From Brienomyrus brachyistius (Eukaryota; Chordata; Actinopteri; Osteoglossiformes; Mormyridae): a stretch of DNA of 64,000 nt. The stretch covers positions 20,051,453 to 20,115,452 of the forward strand of contig NC_064553.1 in the NCBI RefSeq assembly GCF_023856365.1. Direction: 5' to 3'. The position numbers and the translations under genes were made by a program. The notes beneath the pieces were generated by a model. It made no database searches, was not told where the DNA came from, and worked only from the letters and a program-made list of their open reading frames with translations. Position 1 is the first letter of the stretch. Each line of letters opens with the position of its first letter. Shown piece after piece: positions 1 to 8,856 of this stretch.

Positions 1-236
1 CTGGAAGAGCCAATTAGTTATTTCTAGAAAAATAAATAGAGCCAATGAAGGAACCAGATGTCACAGTAACACAGGTCACTGTCTGTGGTGCTGGGTGTTG
101 GGCTGGCGCTGAAGAAATAGGATAACTGGCCAAAGTGTCCGTGTGCCTCCACTGATTACAGGACATTAGTTAACAGTAATTAGCAATCACTTATAGTTCT
201 CATTTATAATGATGTAAAATTATAAATATATATATA
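1..236. other. Unannotated AT-rich flank
   Basis: No open frame, RNA gene or recognised repeat is seen. The stretch becomes AT-rich rightwards and ends in a short TA run that abuts the SINE, so the SINE probably inserted into a TA dinucleotide tract. Confidence 0.5.
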
Positions 237-579
237 TCCATCCATTTTCCAAACTGCTTATCCTACTAGGTCGCGGGGGTTCCTGAGCCTATCCCAGTTC
301 CCAATGGGCACGAGGCAGGGAACAACCTAGGATGGGGGGCCAGCCCATCGCAGGTCACACTCACATACCATTCACTCTCACATGCACACCTATGGGCAAT
401 TTAGTAACTCCAATTAGCCTCAGCATGTTTTTGATTGTGGGGGTACACCGGAGTACCCGGAGGAAACCCCACGAGGACACGGGGAGAACATGCAAACTCC
501 ACACACATGTAATCCAGGCAGAGACTCGAACCTGGGTCCCAGAGGTGTGAGGCAACAGTGTTAACCACTGCACCACCAT
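237..579 (-). mobile_element. tRNA-derived SINE, V-SINE type, near full length
   Basis: Read on the minus strand, the element starts near 579 with a tRNA-like head: a GTGGTGCAGTGG A-box-like stretch and a GGTTCGAGTCT B box. The body holds the block common to fish V-SINEs (GTTTGCATGTTCTCCCCGTG, then CCTCCGGGTACTCCGG). It ends at 237 in the tail GGAAAATGGATGGAT, which matches the LINE-like 3' tail of these elements. TA repeats flank both ends, so exact target-site duplications cannot be defined. Small open frames across it on both strands are incidental. The family name comes from remembered consensus motifs, not from a search. Confidence 0.8.
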
Positions 580-894
580 ATATATATGTAAATATATATA
601 TATATTATGGACAAAATATAATCGTGATTTAATGTATCCCTTCTGCTCTTAAAAAAGCGCAATATGTCTGAATGATGAATATGTCTATTACGTTTTAATA
701 ATCTTGTTAATATTTGTTTACCTTTTTTTCTGTAATCACTCTATGTTAAAGCAATTTTTAAATCTAGCTGTGAAATTGATGATGCTGTTGTTATTCTGAC
801 TGTCTGAACATAAGTGAGGGGATGGATGCACTATTCTATGGAGGCCTCTGAAGAGAATAAATTATCCCAATATTATATTGAGAGAGATGATTAA
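580..894. other. AT-rich non-coding stretch
   Basis: After a TA-rich tract (580-607) the sequence is AT-rich with no frame longer than a few dozen codons. I recognise no repeat family before about 895. Confidence 0.4.
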
Positions 895-1003
895 ATCAGA
901 GCTAGATAAGATTTTAACAACTCTGAGCTATTAGTTAAGTTCTTCCCAAATGAGTTTGATGGGCCGAAAGGCCTCCTCTCATTTGTAAATTTCTTATGTT
1001 CTA
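895..1003 (+). repeat. Dispersed fish repeat, probable LINE/SINE 3' end
   Basis: The stretch contains AACTCTGAGCTATTAGTTAAG followed by TGATGGGCCGAAAGGCCTCC and ends with TTTCTTATGTTCT. This combination is a common dispersed 3'-end sequence in ray-finned fish genomes. Only the 3' portion is recognisable. The assignment is from memory of the motif, and the parent family is not certain. Confidence 0.45.
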
Positions 1004-1311
1004 AGACATACAGTACTGTGTGAAAGTCTTAGGCAGTCCAAAGAAATGTTTAAAGCTGTTTATCTGGGTAGCAAGTGTACTTTGACTTAGAATAAATGAC
1101 ACAATTTAACATTAGAACATGTGCAAATTAAGAGTAACACAATAAAAACTAGTAATAACTTCTTCTGTTTTCTAAAGCGTTACTGATATCTAGTTGGATG
1201 GCTAGATGAACACCACTTCAGTTCCCAAACTTCTCCCCAGGGGCACCTCAGCCGTTCCATGATTTTGTTAAATTTCACCAACAGCTCAATTAAATAATTA
1301 ATTATACTGGT

Positions 1312-1666
1312 TTAAAAAGTCAGTGACAGATTGACTAGCTGTACTGTATGAGGTGTGCTAGTGGCCAAGTCAAAAAATACATGGCTGCACTGGATGGTCG
1401 TTACAAATACTAGGATGATTTTAGCAGAGGTTCTGAAATGGCTAAGCTGACACACTTTGACAGGCATAATGTAGCTGAAGTTCAGCCTGTAGCTGAAGAC
1501 CCTGCCCCACTGCAGAAGTTCAAGGGAATTCTGCTTTTCCTTCTCCATCACTTCCTGGATGGCCTCTTTCGAAGACCTCTTCATGCACACCCTAGCCAGA
1601 TGCACTGAGAGGCTTGGCTGTGTCTTCTTGCACACGGGGCAGAGCAGGAAATGCCTGCTCGAAGCA
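1312..1666 (-). pseudogene. Exon-like fragment with a CxxC...H...C zinc-finger-like motif
   Basis: On the minus strand a T-rich tract followed by CCCCAG (ending at 1667) looks like a splice acceptor. It opens onto an uninterrupted frame reading RHFLLCPVCKKTQPSLSVHL then ARVCMKRSSKEAIQEVMEKE. The CPVC pair with a following His and Cys suggests a small zinc-binding motif, and a charged helix-like segment follows. After about 85 residues the translation becomes low-information and stops at 1312. No start or partner exon is visible. It lies between the Tc1-like ends, so it may be a captured gene fragment or a decayed piece of the element's own coding region. I do not recognise the parent protein. 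Confidence 0.35.
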
Positions 1667-1830
1667 CTGGGGATAAAATAAAATAAAAAAAAGTCATAAA
1701 TAAAGATTAGATTTGATTCATTACTTTTAGTTGAATAAAGAAACAGTCCAGTCATCATCAACACTGTTCGTTTCACAATGGTTTGGATAAATAACATTTG
1801 CATATCCTGATGGCTCCTAGACTGAGTAAA

Positions 1831-2065
1831 GTACATAATCACAGCTATTGAAACATGTTAACTAATTACTTACATTTATATTAAAATAAAATTTAATTAA
1901 TTAAATTAAACTTAAGCTGCTTCAAAATATTATTTTAGGTTTGTAATGTACATAATCATAGCTATTGAAACATGTTGACTAATTACTTACATTTATATTA
2001 AAATAAAATTTAATTAATTAAATTAAACTTAAGTTGCTTCAAAATATTGTTTTAGTTTTGTAATG
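1831..2065. repeat. 117-bp tandem duplication (two copies)
   Basis: GTACATAATC followed by AGCTATTGAAACATGTT occurs at 1831 and again at 1948, and the rest of both units matches closely through an AATTTAATTAATTAAATT tract. The copies differ at only a few positions. The repeat lies within the right part of the Tc1-like remnant. Confidence 0.85.
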
Positions 2066-2130
2066 GATGCAATTTAAGTTTTAACAATAGCAGTCAGTGG
2101 TCAGAGACTTTTGCACAGTGTCAGTAAAGT

Positions 2131-2350
2131 AGAACAAGTTTATCCACAATTTCTACAGATTCTAATGAAATGAACAGTCCATTATTGGGATGGCTGAGGT
2201 CCTTCACGATCTTCTTGGCCTTGGTCCAGCACCGCCTGCTGTAGATTGAGTGCAGGTCAGGGAGCTCGGTGCAGATGGTGCGCTCAGCTGATCGCACAAC
2301 CCTCTGTAGAGCTCGTCTGTCCTGCATGGTGCTGTTCCCGAACCAGGTTT
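2131..2350 (-). pseudogene. LINE (L2/CR1-like) reverse transcriptase C-terminal fragment
   Basis: The minus-strand frame reads MQDRRALQRVVRSAERTICT, then LPDLHSIYSRRCWTKAKKIV and KDLSHPNNGLF. This matches the characteristic C-terminal end of fish L2/CR1-type LINE ORF2 (D-R-x-x-L-Q-R-V-V-x-x-A, L-Y-x-x-R-C, K-A-x-x-I-x-x-D-x-S-H-P). The fragment has lost the polymerase and endonuclease domains and runs into the Tc1-like terminus at its 3' side, so it is a dead truncated copy. Confidence 0.7.
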
Positions 2351-2400
2351 CCTCCCAGAGTACGTGCAGATCAGTTGCATTGGGGAGTCCATACTGTGAT

Positions 2401-3023
2401 GCTGAGTGAGTGTAGTAGGAGTTTGAGAGATGAAACTCCTGATGATTTACTCCCTCGGCTAACTAACCAGAACAGGATCATACCAATACCAAAATTATAA
2501 GTTTATAAATGTTTTTCACTACCCTGATTCATTCAGTTATTTCTGTTTGTTAATTCCACCCCCCAAGCAAATACATAAACAAACAAACAAACAAATATTG
2601 AGGGGGGATGTGTCAGAGGTGATAGAATCAGTGGATGAATCTAAAAAAAAAAGTCATGATTTTTTTCTCTCCAAAACATAATGCACAAAAGTTAGGTAAG
2701 ACATTGACATGTTATGACAGTAGCATGATGCAGAGGAACAAACAGAAGGAAATATCAAACTAAACCTGAGTCAATTAGGACTAATTACACTAAATTAAGT
2801 GGAACACACAAAATACCTAAAACCACTTAATAAACAAACAACAAATATTGCATTAGATAAACTATACTGATGCCTGAGAGAAGTTGTTGTGCAAGCTGCA
2901 GCAAGTACGTAAGGCACAGGTGCAGAGACACTACATATAGTGCAAACTAATTTAAAAGTATACAGTACACACAATGATTCCTGAAAAATCAAAATACCGT
3001 GGAATACTAATGAAATACTTATC

Positions 3024-3024
<1 letters not shown>
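2401..3024. other. Non-coding stretch with simple repeats
   Basis: AT-rich sequence with an AAAC tetranucleotide run (about 2577-2595) and a short poly-A (2643-2652). No frame with recognisable protein similarity and no known element is seen. Confidence 0.4.
2577..2595. repeat. (AAAC)n microsatellite
   Basis: About five AAAC units. Confidence 0.85.

Positions 3025-3025
<1 letters not shown>

Positions 3026-3055
<30 letters not shown>
3026..3055. repeat. (GAT)n microsatellite
   Basis: Ten uninterrupted GAT trinucleotides. Confidence 0.95.
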
Positions 3056-3420
3056 AGAAATAATAAAGAATTAGTTTAAGGTATTATGCAATTGACATGT
3101 ACAATTAAAAAAGAAATTGCACCAGACATTTCCTGTGGCAAAGAAGGGTTGCTTTGTGGCATGTCGCCGACAGGATGTCATGGGCAGGAGGGTAGGCAGG
3201 CAGGGCAGCACAGGCAGAAGGGCTGGCGGGCAGCCAGAACTGTTTTGCCACTGCAGTTTGTTTTACAGTTTCATCTGCATTTGTTTCCCCAAGGTATAAC
3301 AGCAGCTAATTTATGAACATGCTGCTTTTCAGAAAAGAAGTTTAATTTCCAGGAGCATGACCAGTGCACACATTTAGTGTTGACGGTTCTTTGTAAAATG
3401 GATGTCCTGTACTTTTATTG
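3056..3420. other. Unique-looking non-coding stretch
   Basis: The stretch contains a GGCAGG-rich patch (about 3183-3235) and two overlapping short open frames with low-complexity translations. Nothing supports a gene, and no repeat family is recognised. Confidence 0.35.
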
Positions 3421-3522
3421 ATCTGTCCGTCCGTCCATCCATCCATCCATCCATCCATCCATTTTCTAACTACTTCTGATGAAGTTCCGGGTTATGAGGT
3501 ATCCTGAAGCCCAGGCAATATG
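3421..3522 (-). mobile_element. Diverged SINE/LINE 3' tail with (TCCA)n
   Basis: A TCCG/TCCA run (3421-3460) leads into CCATTTTCTAACTACTT and GAAGCCCAGGCAATATGGGA. This looks like a decayed minus-strand copy of the same type of 3' tail seen at 237-579 and 4361-4506. Only about 100 bp is preserved. Confidence 0.45.
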
Positions 3523-3540
3523 GGACACACACACACACAT
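3523..3540. repeat. (CA)n microsatellite, left of inserted element
   Basis: A short CA run interrupted on its right by the 274-bp element, with a matching CA run on the far side. Confidence 0.8.
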
Positions 3541-3541
3541 A

Positions 3542-3815
3542 GGGTATACCTATCTTTATGGGGCCCGCTCATTCACTTCTATGGGATAAATGCTAACGCT
3601 AACTATGACAAGCTTAACCCCCACCCTGCCATAACCATAAGTAACCAAGCAAAATACAAGAGATTTTGCATTTCTAGTTTTTCCATAGCAGTCACAGATT
3701 TTTATAAAATAGAGTTTTCCCTTATGGGGACCAGGAAACCAGTCCCCATAAGGGAAAAAAACGGCTATTTATCACGTTATGGGGACATTGTGTCCCCATA
3801 AGGACAGGTATACCC
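3542..3815. mobile_element. 274-bp short inverted-repeat element (MITE-like)
   Basis: The left end reads GGGTATACCTATCTTTATGG and the right end, reverse-complemented, reads GGGTATACCTGTCCTTATGG, giving near-perfect terminal inverted repeats of about 22 bp. Internal copies of the CCCCATAAGG / CCTTATGGGG motif give further local inverted repeats (about 3718-3800). It sits inside a CA microsatellite. There is no coding capacity; a 93-codon open frame across it is incidental. The family resembles a widespread fish repeat with TTATGGGGAC ends, but I cannot name it. Confidence 0.65.
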
Positions 3816-3819
3816 GCTC

Positions 3820-3860
3820 GCACACACACACACACACATACACACACACACATGCACACA
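3820..3860. repeat. (CA)n microsatellite, right of inserted element
   Basis: A CA run with single interruptions; together with 3523-3540 it brackets the MITE-like element. Confidence 0.9.
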
Positions 3861-4004
3861 GATGGATAGATAAACACAGTTACTGTGGATGTCGATCCTG
3901 TATTAATAAGACAGAACTGTCATACTTGATAGGATCATATCCCTAGTTCTACATATGCATAATTATATTTATTACAAATGACACTTTAATGTTAATTTCT
4001 ACAG

Positions 4005-4355
4005 CTGAACAGAAGACGCTTCAGAGAGTGGTGAGGATGACAGAGAAAATAATTCTCCAGGCTCTCTCCCATCGGTTCAAGAACTTCACTACTCACGTTG
4101 CCACAATAGATCCATTAAGATCGTAAAAGATCCCACGCACCCATAAGCTGTTTGAACTTCTGCCCTCTGGTAAACGTTACCGCAGTATGCATTGCAGAAC
4201 AACCAGATTTAATAACAGCTTCTACCCCCAAGCCATCAGAATACTAAACGCTAATGAACATAAGTTTATGTGAAGCCCTTCTCTCTCTTACTCTCTGTGC
4301 ACTTTATTACCACAACTGGTATTAAGTTTACTTTTTATTTATATAGTGCAATAAT
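4005..4355 (+). pseudogene. LINE (L2/CR1-like) ORF2 C-terminus plus 3' UTR remnant
   Basis: The plus-strand translation gives QKTLQRVVRMTEKI, then an in-frame stop, then HKLFELLPSGKRYRSMHCRT and NNSFYPQAIRILN. The LLPSGKRYRS and NSFYPQAIR-L-N motifs are typical of the last residues of fish L2/CR1-type ORF2 proteins. The frame is broken by a stop near 4125. An AT-rich segment with GCACTTTATTACC and ATATAGTGCAATAAT follows and resembles the 3' UTR of such LINEs. It is on the opposite strand to the 2131-2350 fragment, so it is a separate dead copy. Confidence 0.7.
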
Positions 4356-4360
4356 ATAAT

Positions 4361-4506
4361 CAGGAATGGTGCGTGAGTGTGCCCTGTGATGGGCTGGCCC
4401 CCCATTCTGGGATGTTCCGTGCCCCGTGCCCAGTGCTTCCGGGATAGGCTCCGGACCCCCCGCGACCCAGTAGGATAAGCGGTTTGGAAAATGGATGGTG
4501 GGATGG
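4361..4506 (+). mobile_element. 5'-truncated V-SINE tail
   Basis: TGTGATGGGCTGGCCCCCCA, then CGACCCAGTAGGATAAGCGG and GGAAAATGGATGG match the 3' half of the 237-579 SINE in the opposite orientation. The tRNA head and body are missing. Confidence 0.75.
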
Positions 4507-4583
4507 ATGTATACGTAACTAACAAGGGGACTTTGCGGGTGGTTCAAGAGTATGCCCTAGGTGATACTGCTTCACTGCGTTCA

Positions 4584-5272
4584 GTTGGCGCTATCTGCAG
4601 ACATCGTAACACTGTATGGCTCTTGTTCCGAAAAAACATTATCAAAAGAAGGAAAAAAAGAATATTTAAAGAAGACAAAAAAAAACATCCAAGGGAAAAA
4701 AATTTACAAAAAAATAATATCCGAAGAAGAAGTAAAAACATGCAAAGGAAAAAAAAAAACAAACTTTGTCCAAACAAACTTGACACTGTTGATTTAAGGA
4801 CTTCAAGACACTGTAAACACAGCGGGCAGATACCTTTCCACAGTGCATTTCTGCTGATATCTTTCAGGTAAGAGCAGTGCTGATAAATGTCATCAATGAG
4901 GTAACCTTTCAAATATGGCAGTTTAAAAAATCTCCTGATATATCATGAACATTGGCTTATCAATAGTCTAAATTGAAATAATTTCTGACATAGGTTTGTT
5001 TGATGTTTAATTTTGAGTATTCCATTGGACTGTGCAAATTAAGTATTTAATTTATAGGCACTGACAAATACTGATTTAACAAATATGTAACCTTTCTACA
5101 AAATGAACACTTGTTTGTTTTTCCTTCTTCGGATATTGTTTTTTTTTTGTTAAGTTTTTTCCATTTGGATGATTTTTTTGTCTTCTTTAAATATTCTTTT
5201 TTCCTTCTTTTGATAATGTTTTTTTCGGAACAAGAGCCAGACAGTGTTACGATGTCTGCAGATAGTGCCAAA
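4584..5272. repeat. Long inverted repeat / fold-back element
   Basis: The left arm (4584-4764) and right arm (5112-5272) are reverse complements with a few mismatches and one gap of about 20 nt. Both contain CTATCTGCAGACATCGTAAC, GGCTCTTGTTCCGAAAAAA, CATTATCAAAAGAAGG and ATATCCGAAGAAG. A spacer of about 350 bp separates them. The layout is that of a fold-back or long-TIR non-autonomous element. No coding capacity is seen; open frames in both arms are lysine- or phenylalanine-rich artefacts of A/T runs. The right end lies about 20 bp from the first satellite sequence. Confidence 0.7.
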
Positions 5273-5290
5273 CAGATAAGGTGCAAAGAC

Positions 5291-5374
5291 AGACGCAAAA
5301 ATAAAACGAAGCAATTAGAGCCAACCAGTTGCTCAGATGCTGCTGTAGTGATTGAAGAACTTTTGTCGGAAGTT
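5291..5374 (-). repeat. Truncated first satellite copy at array edge
   Basis: ACGCAAAAATAAAACGAAGC through GATTGAAGAACTTTTGTCGG matches the segment just 3' of the tRNA-derived part of the monomer, on the minus strand. The copy stops exactly at the 3' end of the pseudo-tRNA (GTCGGAAGTT) and is joined to the start of the first long monomer (GACATAATG). Confidence 0.8.
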
Positions 5375-5981
5375 GACATAATGTCTTTTAACATTTGCTT
5401 TCATAGCGCTGTTCTACATTAAACATTTTGAAACGAAGCAGCCGAACTCGTGCCAGCGGTAGGAAACGCGTCGAAGTTTCCCGACTCGACGCTGGAAAAG
5501 GCAGGGGCCGGACTGACTGTAGGGGGCGTGGCCAGAGACAGCCTGGCCACTGTTCCAAATCATGGGTGCATGTTACAAGTCCGGAACATATTTTAACTTA
5601 GTACTAACTTAGCATCATATTTGATCTAATTCGACTGAATATTCCAGGTTTCCATCTCTCATGCATCTGGTGTGACGTGTTTTCAGACTCTCAGGCTGGC
5701 GCAAAGAAATCTTACGGCAAGTCTATTTTACACTAGTATAAACGTAAAATCAGCGACACCAAAGGCGTTGGAGTAGTTTGCAAAACCTACAGACTATTTA
5801 AAAGGTAACACAACTGTTACATAGGTTTTATATCCGTGTGTCAGGGTGTGCAGACTTGTGGCGAATTGAACGTCTGACTCCGGTCAGCTGAGCAAAGTTG
5901 GTAACCTTGGTATTGTGTGTAGGAGATTCGGTATAACTATAATTTCGTTCTCCATTTACATGCCGGAAGTGTCTTTAAGTG

Positions 5982-6224
5982 TTATGTAGTTTTGCCTGAA
6001 ACGCAAAAATAAAAGAAAGCAATCAGAGCTAACCAGCTGCTGCTGTAGTGATTGAAGAACTTTTGTCGGAAGTTGGATTCGAACCCACACCTTACTTCGG
6101 AGAACAGAATACACCTTACTTCGGAAGGCTGTTTACTTTGAGTCGGGCGAATGAGACCACTCGGCCATGGGGCAGTTTCCAGTTGAGCCCTAAGGAGTAG
6201 GTTAAGTCCAGCCTTGGCTTCCAA
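5982..6224 (-). other. Spurious 80-codon open frame over the pseudo-tRNA of L1
   Basis: This minus-strand frame crosses the tRNA-derived segment and is absent from the 782-bp monomers. Its translation shows no domain, and L2 lacks it as a conserved frame of the same length. I regard it as non-coding and list it only to account for it. Confidence 0.3.
6065..6174 (-). pseudogene. tRNA-Leu(CAA)-like segment, long form (L1)
   Basis: Sense is the minus strand. The A box reads TGGCCGAGTGG and the B box GGTTCGAATCC. After the A box, GTCTCATTCGCCCGACTCAA parallels the vertebrate tRNA-Leu(CAA) order, with a CAA triplet at the anticodon position. An intron-like insertion of about 25 nt follows, then ATTCTGTTCTCC and GTGTGGGTTCGAATCC, and the 3' end TTCCGAC resembles the tRNA-Leu acceptor strand. 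The 5' acceptor strand (TGCCCCA) cannot pair with TTCCGAC, the D stem is broken and the T stem has one mismatch. A functional tRNA is therefore unlikely. The Pol III promoter boxes are intact. This is the copy type closest to a real tRNA-Leu. The comparison with tRNA-Leu is from memory. Confidence 0.65.
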
Positions 6225-6492
6225 GCTGACGTTTTTCTACATATGTGCTTGTGTATCATGGACAGTAAGAGGGGGCAGGCAAGGAGAGAATTTCTCTTTG
6301 GTGATCAATAGAGTGTTATTATTATAACGTCTAAAACGTATGATGGTCTGTCGATAAATCAATAACAATATGAATGAAGTCAATGTTTATCTAAAGAAAT
6401 CAGAATGACAGTATATGTTATTTAACAACCTGAACACAACACGAAACGTTAGCAGTAACATATGATGCTCTGCTGCCTTCAGTGAAAGTCCT

Positions 6493-7524
6493 GACATAAT
6501 GTCTTTTAACATTTGCTTTCATAGCGCTGTTCTACATTAAACATTTTGAAACGAAGCAGCCGAACTCGTGCCAGCGGTAGGAAACGCGTCGAAGTTTCCC
6601 GACTCGACGCTGGAAAAGGCAGGGGCCGGACTGACTGTAGGGGGCGTGGCCAGAGACAGCCTGGCCACTGTTCCAAATCATGGGTGCATGTTACAAGTCC
6701 GGAACATATTTTAACTTAGTACTAACTTAGCATCATATTTGATCTAATTCGACTGAATATTCCAGGTTTCCATCTCTCATGCATCTGGTGTGACGTGTTT
6801 TCAGACTCTCAGGCTGGCGCAAAGAAATCTTACGGCAAGTCTATTTTACACTAGTATAAACGTAAAATCAGCGACACCAAAGGCGTTGGAGTAGCTTGCA
6901 AAACCTACAGACTATTTAAAAGGTAACACAACTGTTACATAGGTTTTATATCCGTGTGTCAGGGTGTGCAGACTTGTGGCGAATTGAACGTCTGACTCCG
7001 GTCAGCTGAGCAAAGTTGGTAACCTTGGTATTGTGTGTAGGAGATTCGGTATAACTATAATTTCGTTCTCCATTTACATGCCGGAAGTGTCTTTAAGTGT
7101 TATGTAGTTTTGCCTGAAACGCAAAAATAAAAGAAAGCAATCAGAGCTAACCAGCTGCTGCTGTAGTGATTGAAGAACTTTTGTCGGAAGTTGGATTCGA
7201 ACCCACACCTTACTTCGGAGAACAGAATACACCTTACTTCGGAAGGCTGTTTACTTTGAGTTGGGCGAATGAGACCACTCGGCCATGGGGCAGTTTCCAG
7301 TTAAGCCCTAAGGAGTAGGTTAAGTCCAGCCTTGGCTTCCAAGCTGACGTTTTTCTACATATGTGCTCGTGTATCATGGACAGTAAGAGGGGGCAGGCAA
7401 GGAGAGAATTTCTCTCTCTTTGGGGATCAATAGAGTGTTGTTATTATAACGTCTAAAACGTATGATGGTCTGTCGATAAATCAATAACAATATCAATGAA
7501 GTCAATGTTTATCTAAAGAAATCA
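6493..7524 (-). repeat. Satellite monomer L2, long-to-short chimaera
   Basis: The unit is nearly identical to L1, offset by 1118 bp, through about 7315, and includes both the 117-bp start segment and the 145-bp segment (6836-6980). From about 7366 it takes short-form variants: GCTCGTGTATC, CTCTCTCTTTGGGG and ATATCAATGAAG. It joins the next unit through the short-form EcoRI junction at 7525 and lacks the 86-bp long-form tail. It is the point where long units give way to 782-bp units. Confidence 0.85.
7183..7292 (-). pseudogene. tRNA-Leu(CAA)-like segment, long form (L2)
   Basis: Same structure as the L1 copy. It has one difference in the anticodon arm region: sense CCCAACTCAAAG instead of CCCGACTCAAAG. 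A and B boxes are intact and the acceptor stem is unpaired. Confidence 0.65.
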
Positions 7525-7965
7525 GAATTCAGGAAAAGCCAGGGGCCGGACCAAGTGTAGGGGGCGTGGCCAGAGACAGCCTGCTGACTGTTCCAAATCA
7601 TGGGTGCATGTTACAAGTCCGGAACATATTTTAACTTAGTACTAACTTAGCATCATATTTGATCTGATTCGACTGAATATCCCAGGTTTCCATCTCTCAT
7701 GCATCTGGTGTGACGTGTTTTCAGACTCTCAGGCTGGCGCAAAGAAATCTTACGGGAATTGAACGTCTCACTCCGGTCAGCTGACCAAAGTTGGTAACCT
7801 TGGTATTGTGTGTAGGAGATTCGGTATAACTATAATTTCGTTCTCCATTTACATGCCCGTAGTGTCTTTAAGTGTTATGTAGTTTTGCCTGAAACGCAAA
7901 AATAAAACAAAGCAATTAAAGCCAAGCAGTTGCTCAAATTCTGCTGTAGCGATTGAAGAACTTTT

Positions 7966-8074
7966 GTCGGAAGCCGGATTCGAACCCACGCCTTACTTCG
8001 GAGAACAGAATACACCTTACTTTGAACGGCCATTTAAGCTGCGTCGAAGGTTGAGACCGCTCGGCCATGGGGCA
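7966..8074 (-). pseudogene. tRNA-Leu-like segment, short form (S1)
   Basis: The 109-nt short form. A box TGGCCGAGCGG and B box GGTTCGAATCC are intact on the minus strand. The middle has diverged from the long form (sense CCTTCGACGCAGCTTAAATG), and GTTCAAAGTAAGG remains as a trace of the CAA anticodon region. Confidence 0.6.
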
Positions 8075-8747
8075 GTTTCCAGTTGAACCCTAAGGAGTAG
8101 GTTAAGTCCAGCCTTGGCTTCCAAGCTGACGTTTTTCGACATATGTGCTCGTGTATCATGGACAGTAAGAGGGGGCAGGCAAGGAGAGAATTTCTCTCTC
8201 TTTGGGGATCAATAGAGTGTTGCTATTATAACGTCTAAAACGTATGATGGTCTGTCGATAAATCAATAACAATATCAATGAAGTCAATGTTTATCTAAAG
8301 AAATCAGAATTCAGGAAAAGCCAGGGGCCGGACCGAGTGTAGGGGGCGTGGCCAGAGACAGCCTGCTGACTGTTCCAAATCATGGGTGCATGTTACAAGT
8401 CCGGAACATATTTTAACTTAGTACTAACTTAGCATCATATTTGATCTGATTCGACTGAATATCCCAGGTTTCCATCTCTCATGCATCTGGTGTGACGTGT
8501 TTTCAGACTCTCAGGCTGGCGCAAAGAAATCTTACGGGAATTGAACGTCTCACTCCGGTCAGCTGACCAAAGTTGGTAACCTTGGTATTGTGTGTAGGAG
8601 ATTCGGTATAACTATAATTTCGTTCTCCATTTACATGCCCGTAGTGTCTTTAAGTGTTATGTAGTTTTGCCTGAAACGCAAAAATAAAAGAAAGCAATTA
8701 AAGCCAAGCAGTTGCTCAAATTCTGCTGTAGCGATTGAAGAACTTTT

Positions 8748-8856
8748 GTCGGAAGCTGGATTCGAACCCACGCCTTACTTCGGAGAACAGAATACACCTT
8801 ACTTTGAACGGCCATTTAAGCTGCGTCGAAGGTTGAGACCGCTCGGCCATGGGGCA
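8748..8856 (-). pseudogene. tRNA-Leu-like segment, short form (S2)
   Basis: As S1, but with CCAGC instead of CCGGC after the T loop. The downstream T-run variant is CTTTCTTTTATTTTT. Confidence 0.6.

Larger units (their letters stand above)
1009..2129. mobile_element. Tc1/mariner-like non-autonomous remnant
   Basis: The left end (from about 1009) reads ACAGTACTGTGTGAAAGTCT, very close to the fish Tc1-type terminus with CTGTGCAAAAGTCTTAGGCA. The right end, reverse-complemented from about 2129, reads CTGACACTGTGCAAAAGTCT. The termini are thus inverted and similar but diverged. No transposase frame is visible. The interior instead holds an exon-like fragment on the minus strand (1312-1666) and a 117-bp tandem duplication (1831-2065). 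The right end abuts a LINE fragment, so this element may have inserted into it. The exact ends and TA target site are approximate. Confidence 0.55.
5375..6492 (-). repeat. Satellite monomer L1, long form (1118 bp)
   Basis: The unit runs from GACATAATGTC at 5375 to GAAAGTCCT at 6492, and the next unit starts with the same sequence at 6493. It is the complete long form. Compared with the 782-bp form it holds two extra segments: one of about 205 bp split across the unit boundary (6407-6492 plus 5375-5491) and one of 145 bp (5718-5862) lying between TTACGG and GAATTGAACG. The second contains TATTTAAAAGG and a small hairpin (GTAACA-CAAC-TGTTAC). The pseudo-tRNA in this unit is at 6065-6174. Confidence 0.9.

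Noticed and set aside
332..579. Overlapping 72-codon open frames on both strands
   Set aside because: They lie wholly within the V-SINE and translate its GC-rich body; there is no protein signature.
3086..3316. Two overlapping open frames of 60-76 codons
   Set aside because: Low-complexity translation across a GGCAGG-rich patch, with no domain, homology or gene structure.
4491..5422. Several open frames of 60-126 codons
   Set aside because: They are lysine- or phenylalanine-rich readings of A/T runs in the two arms of the fold-back repeat.
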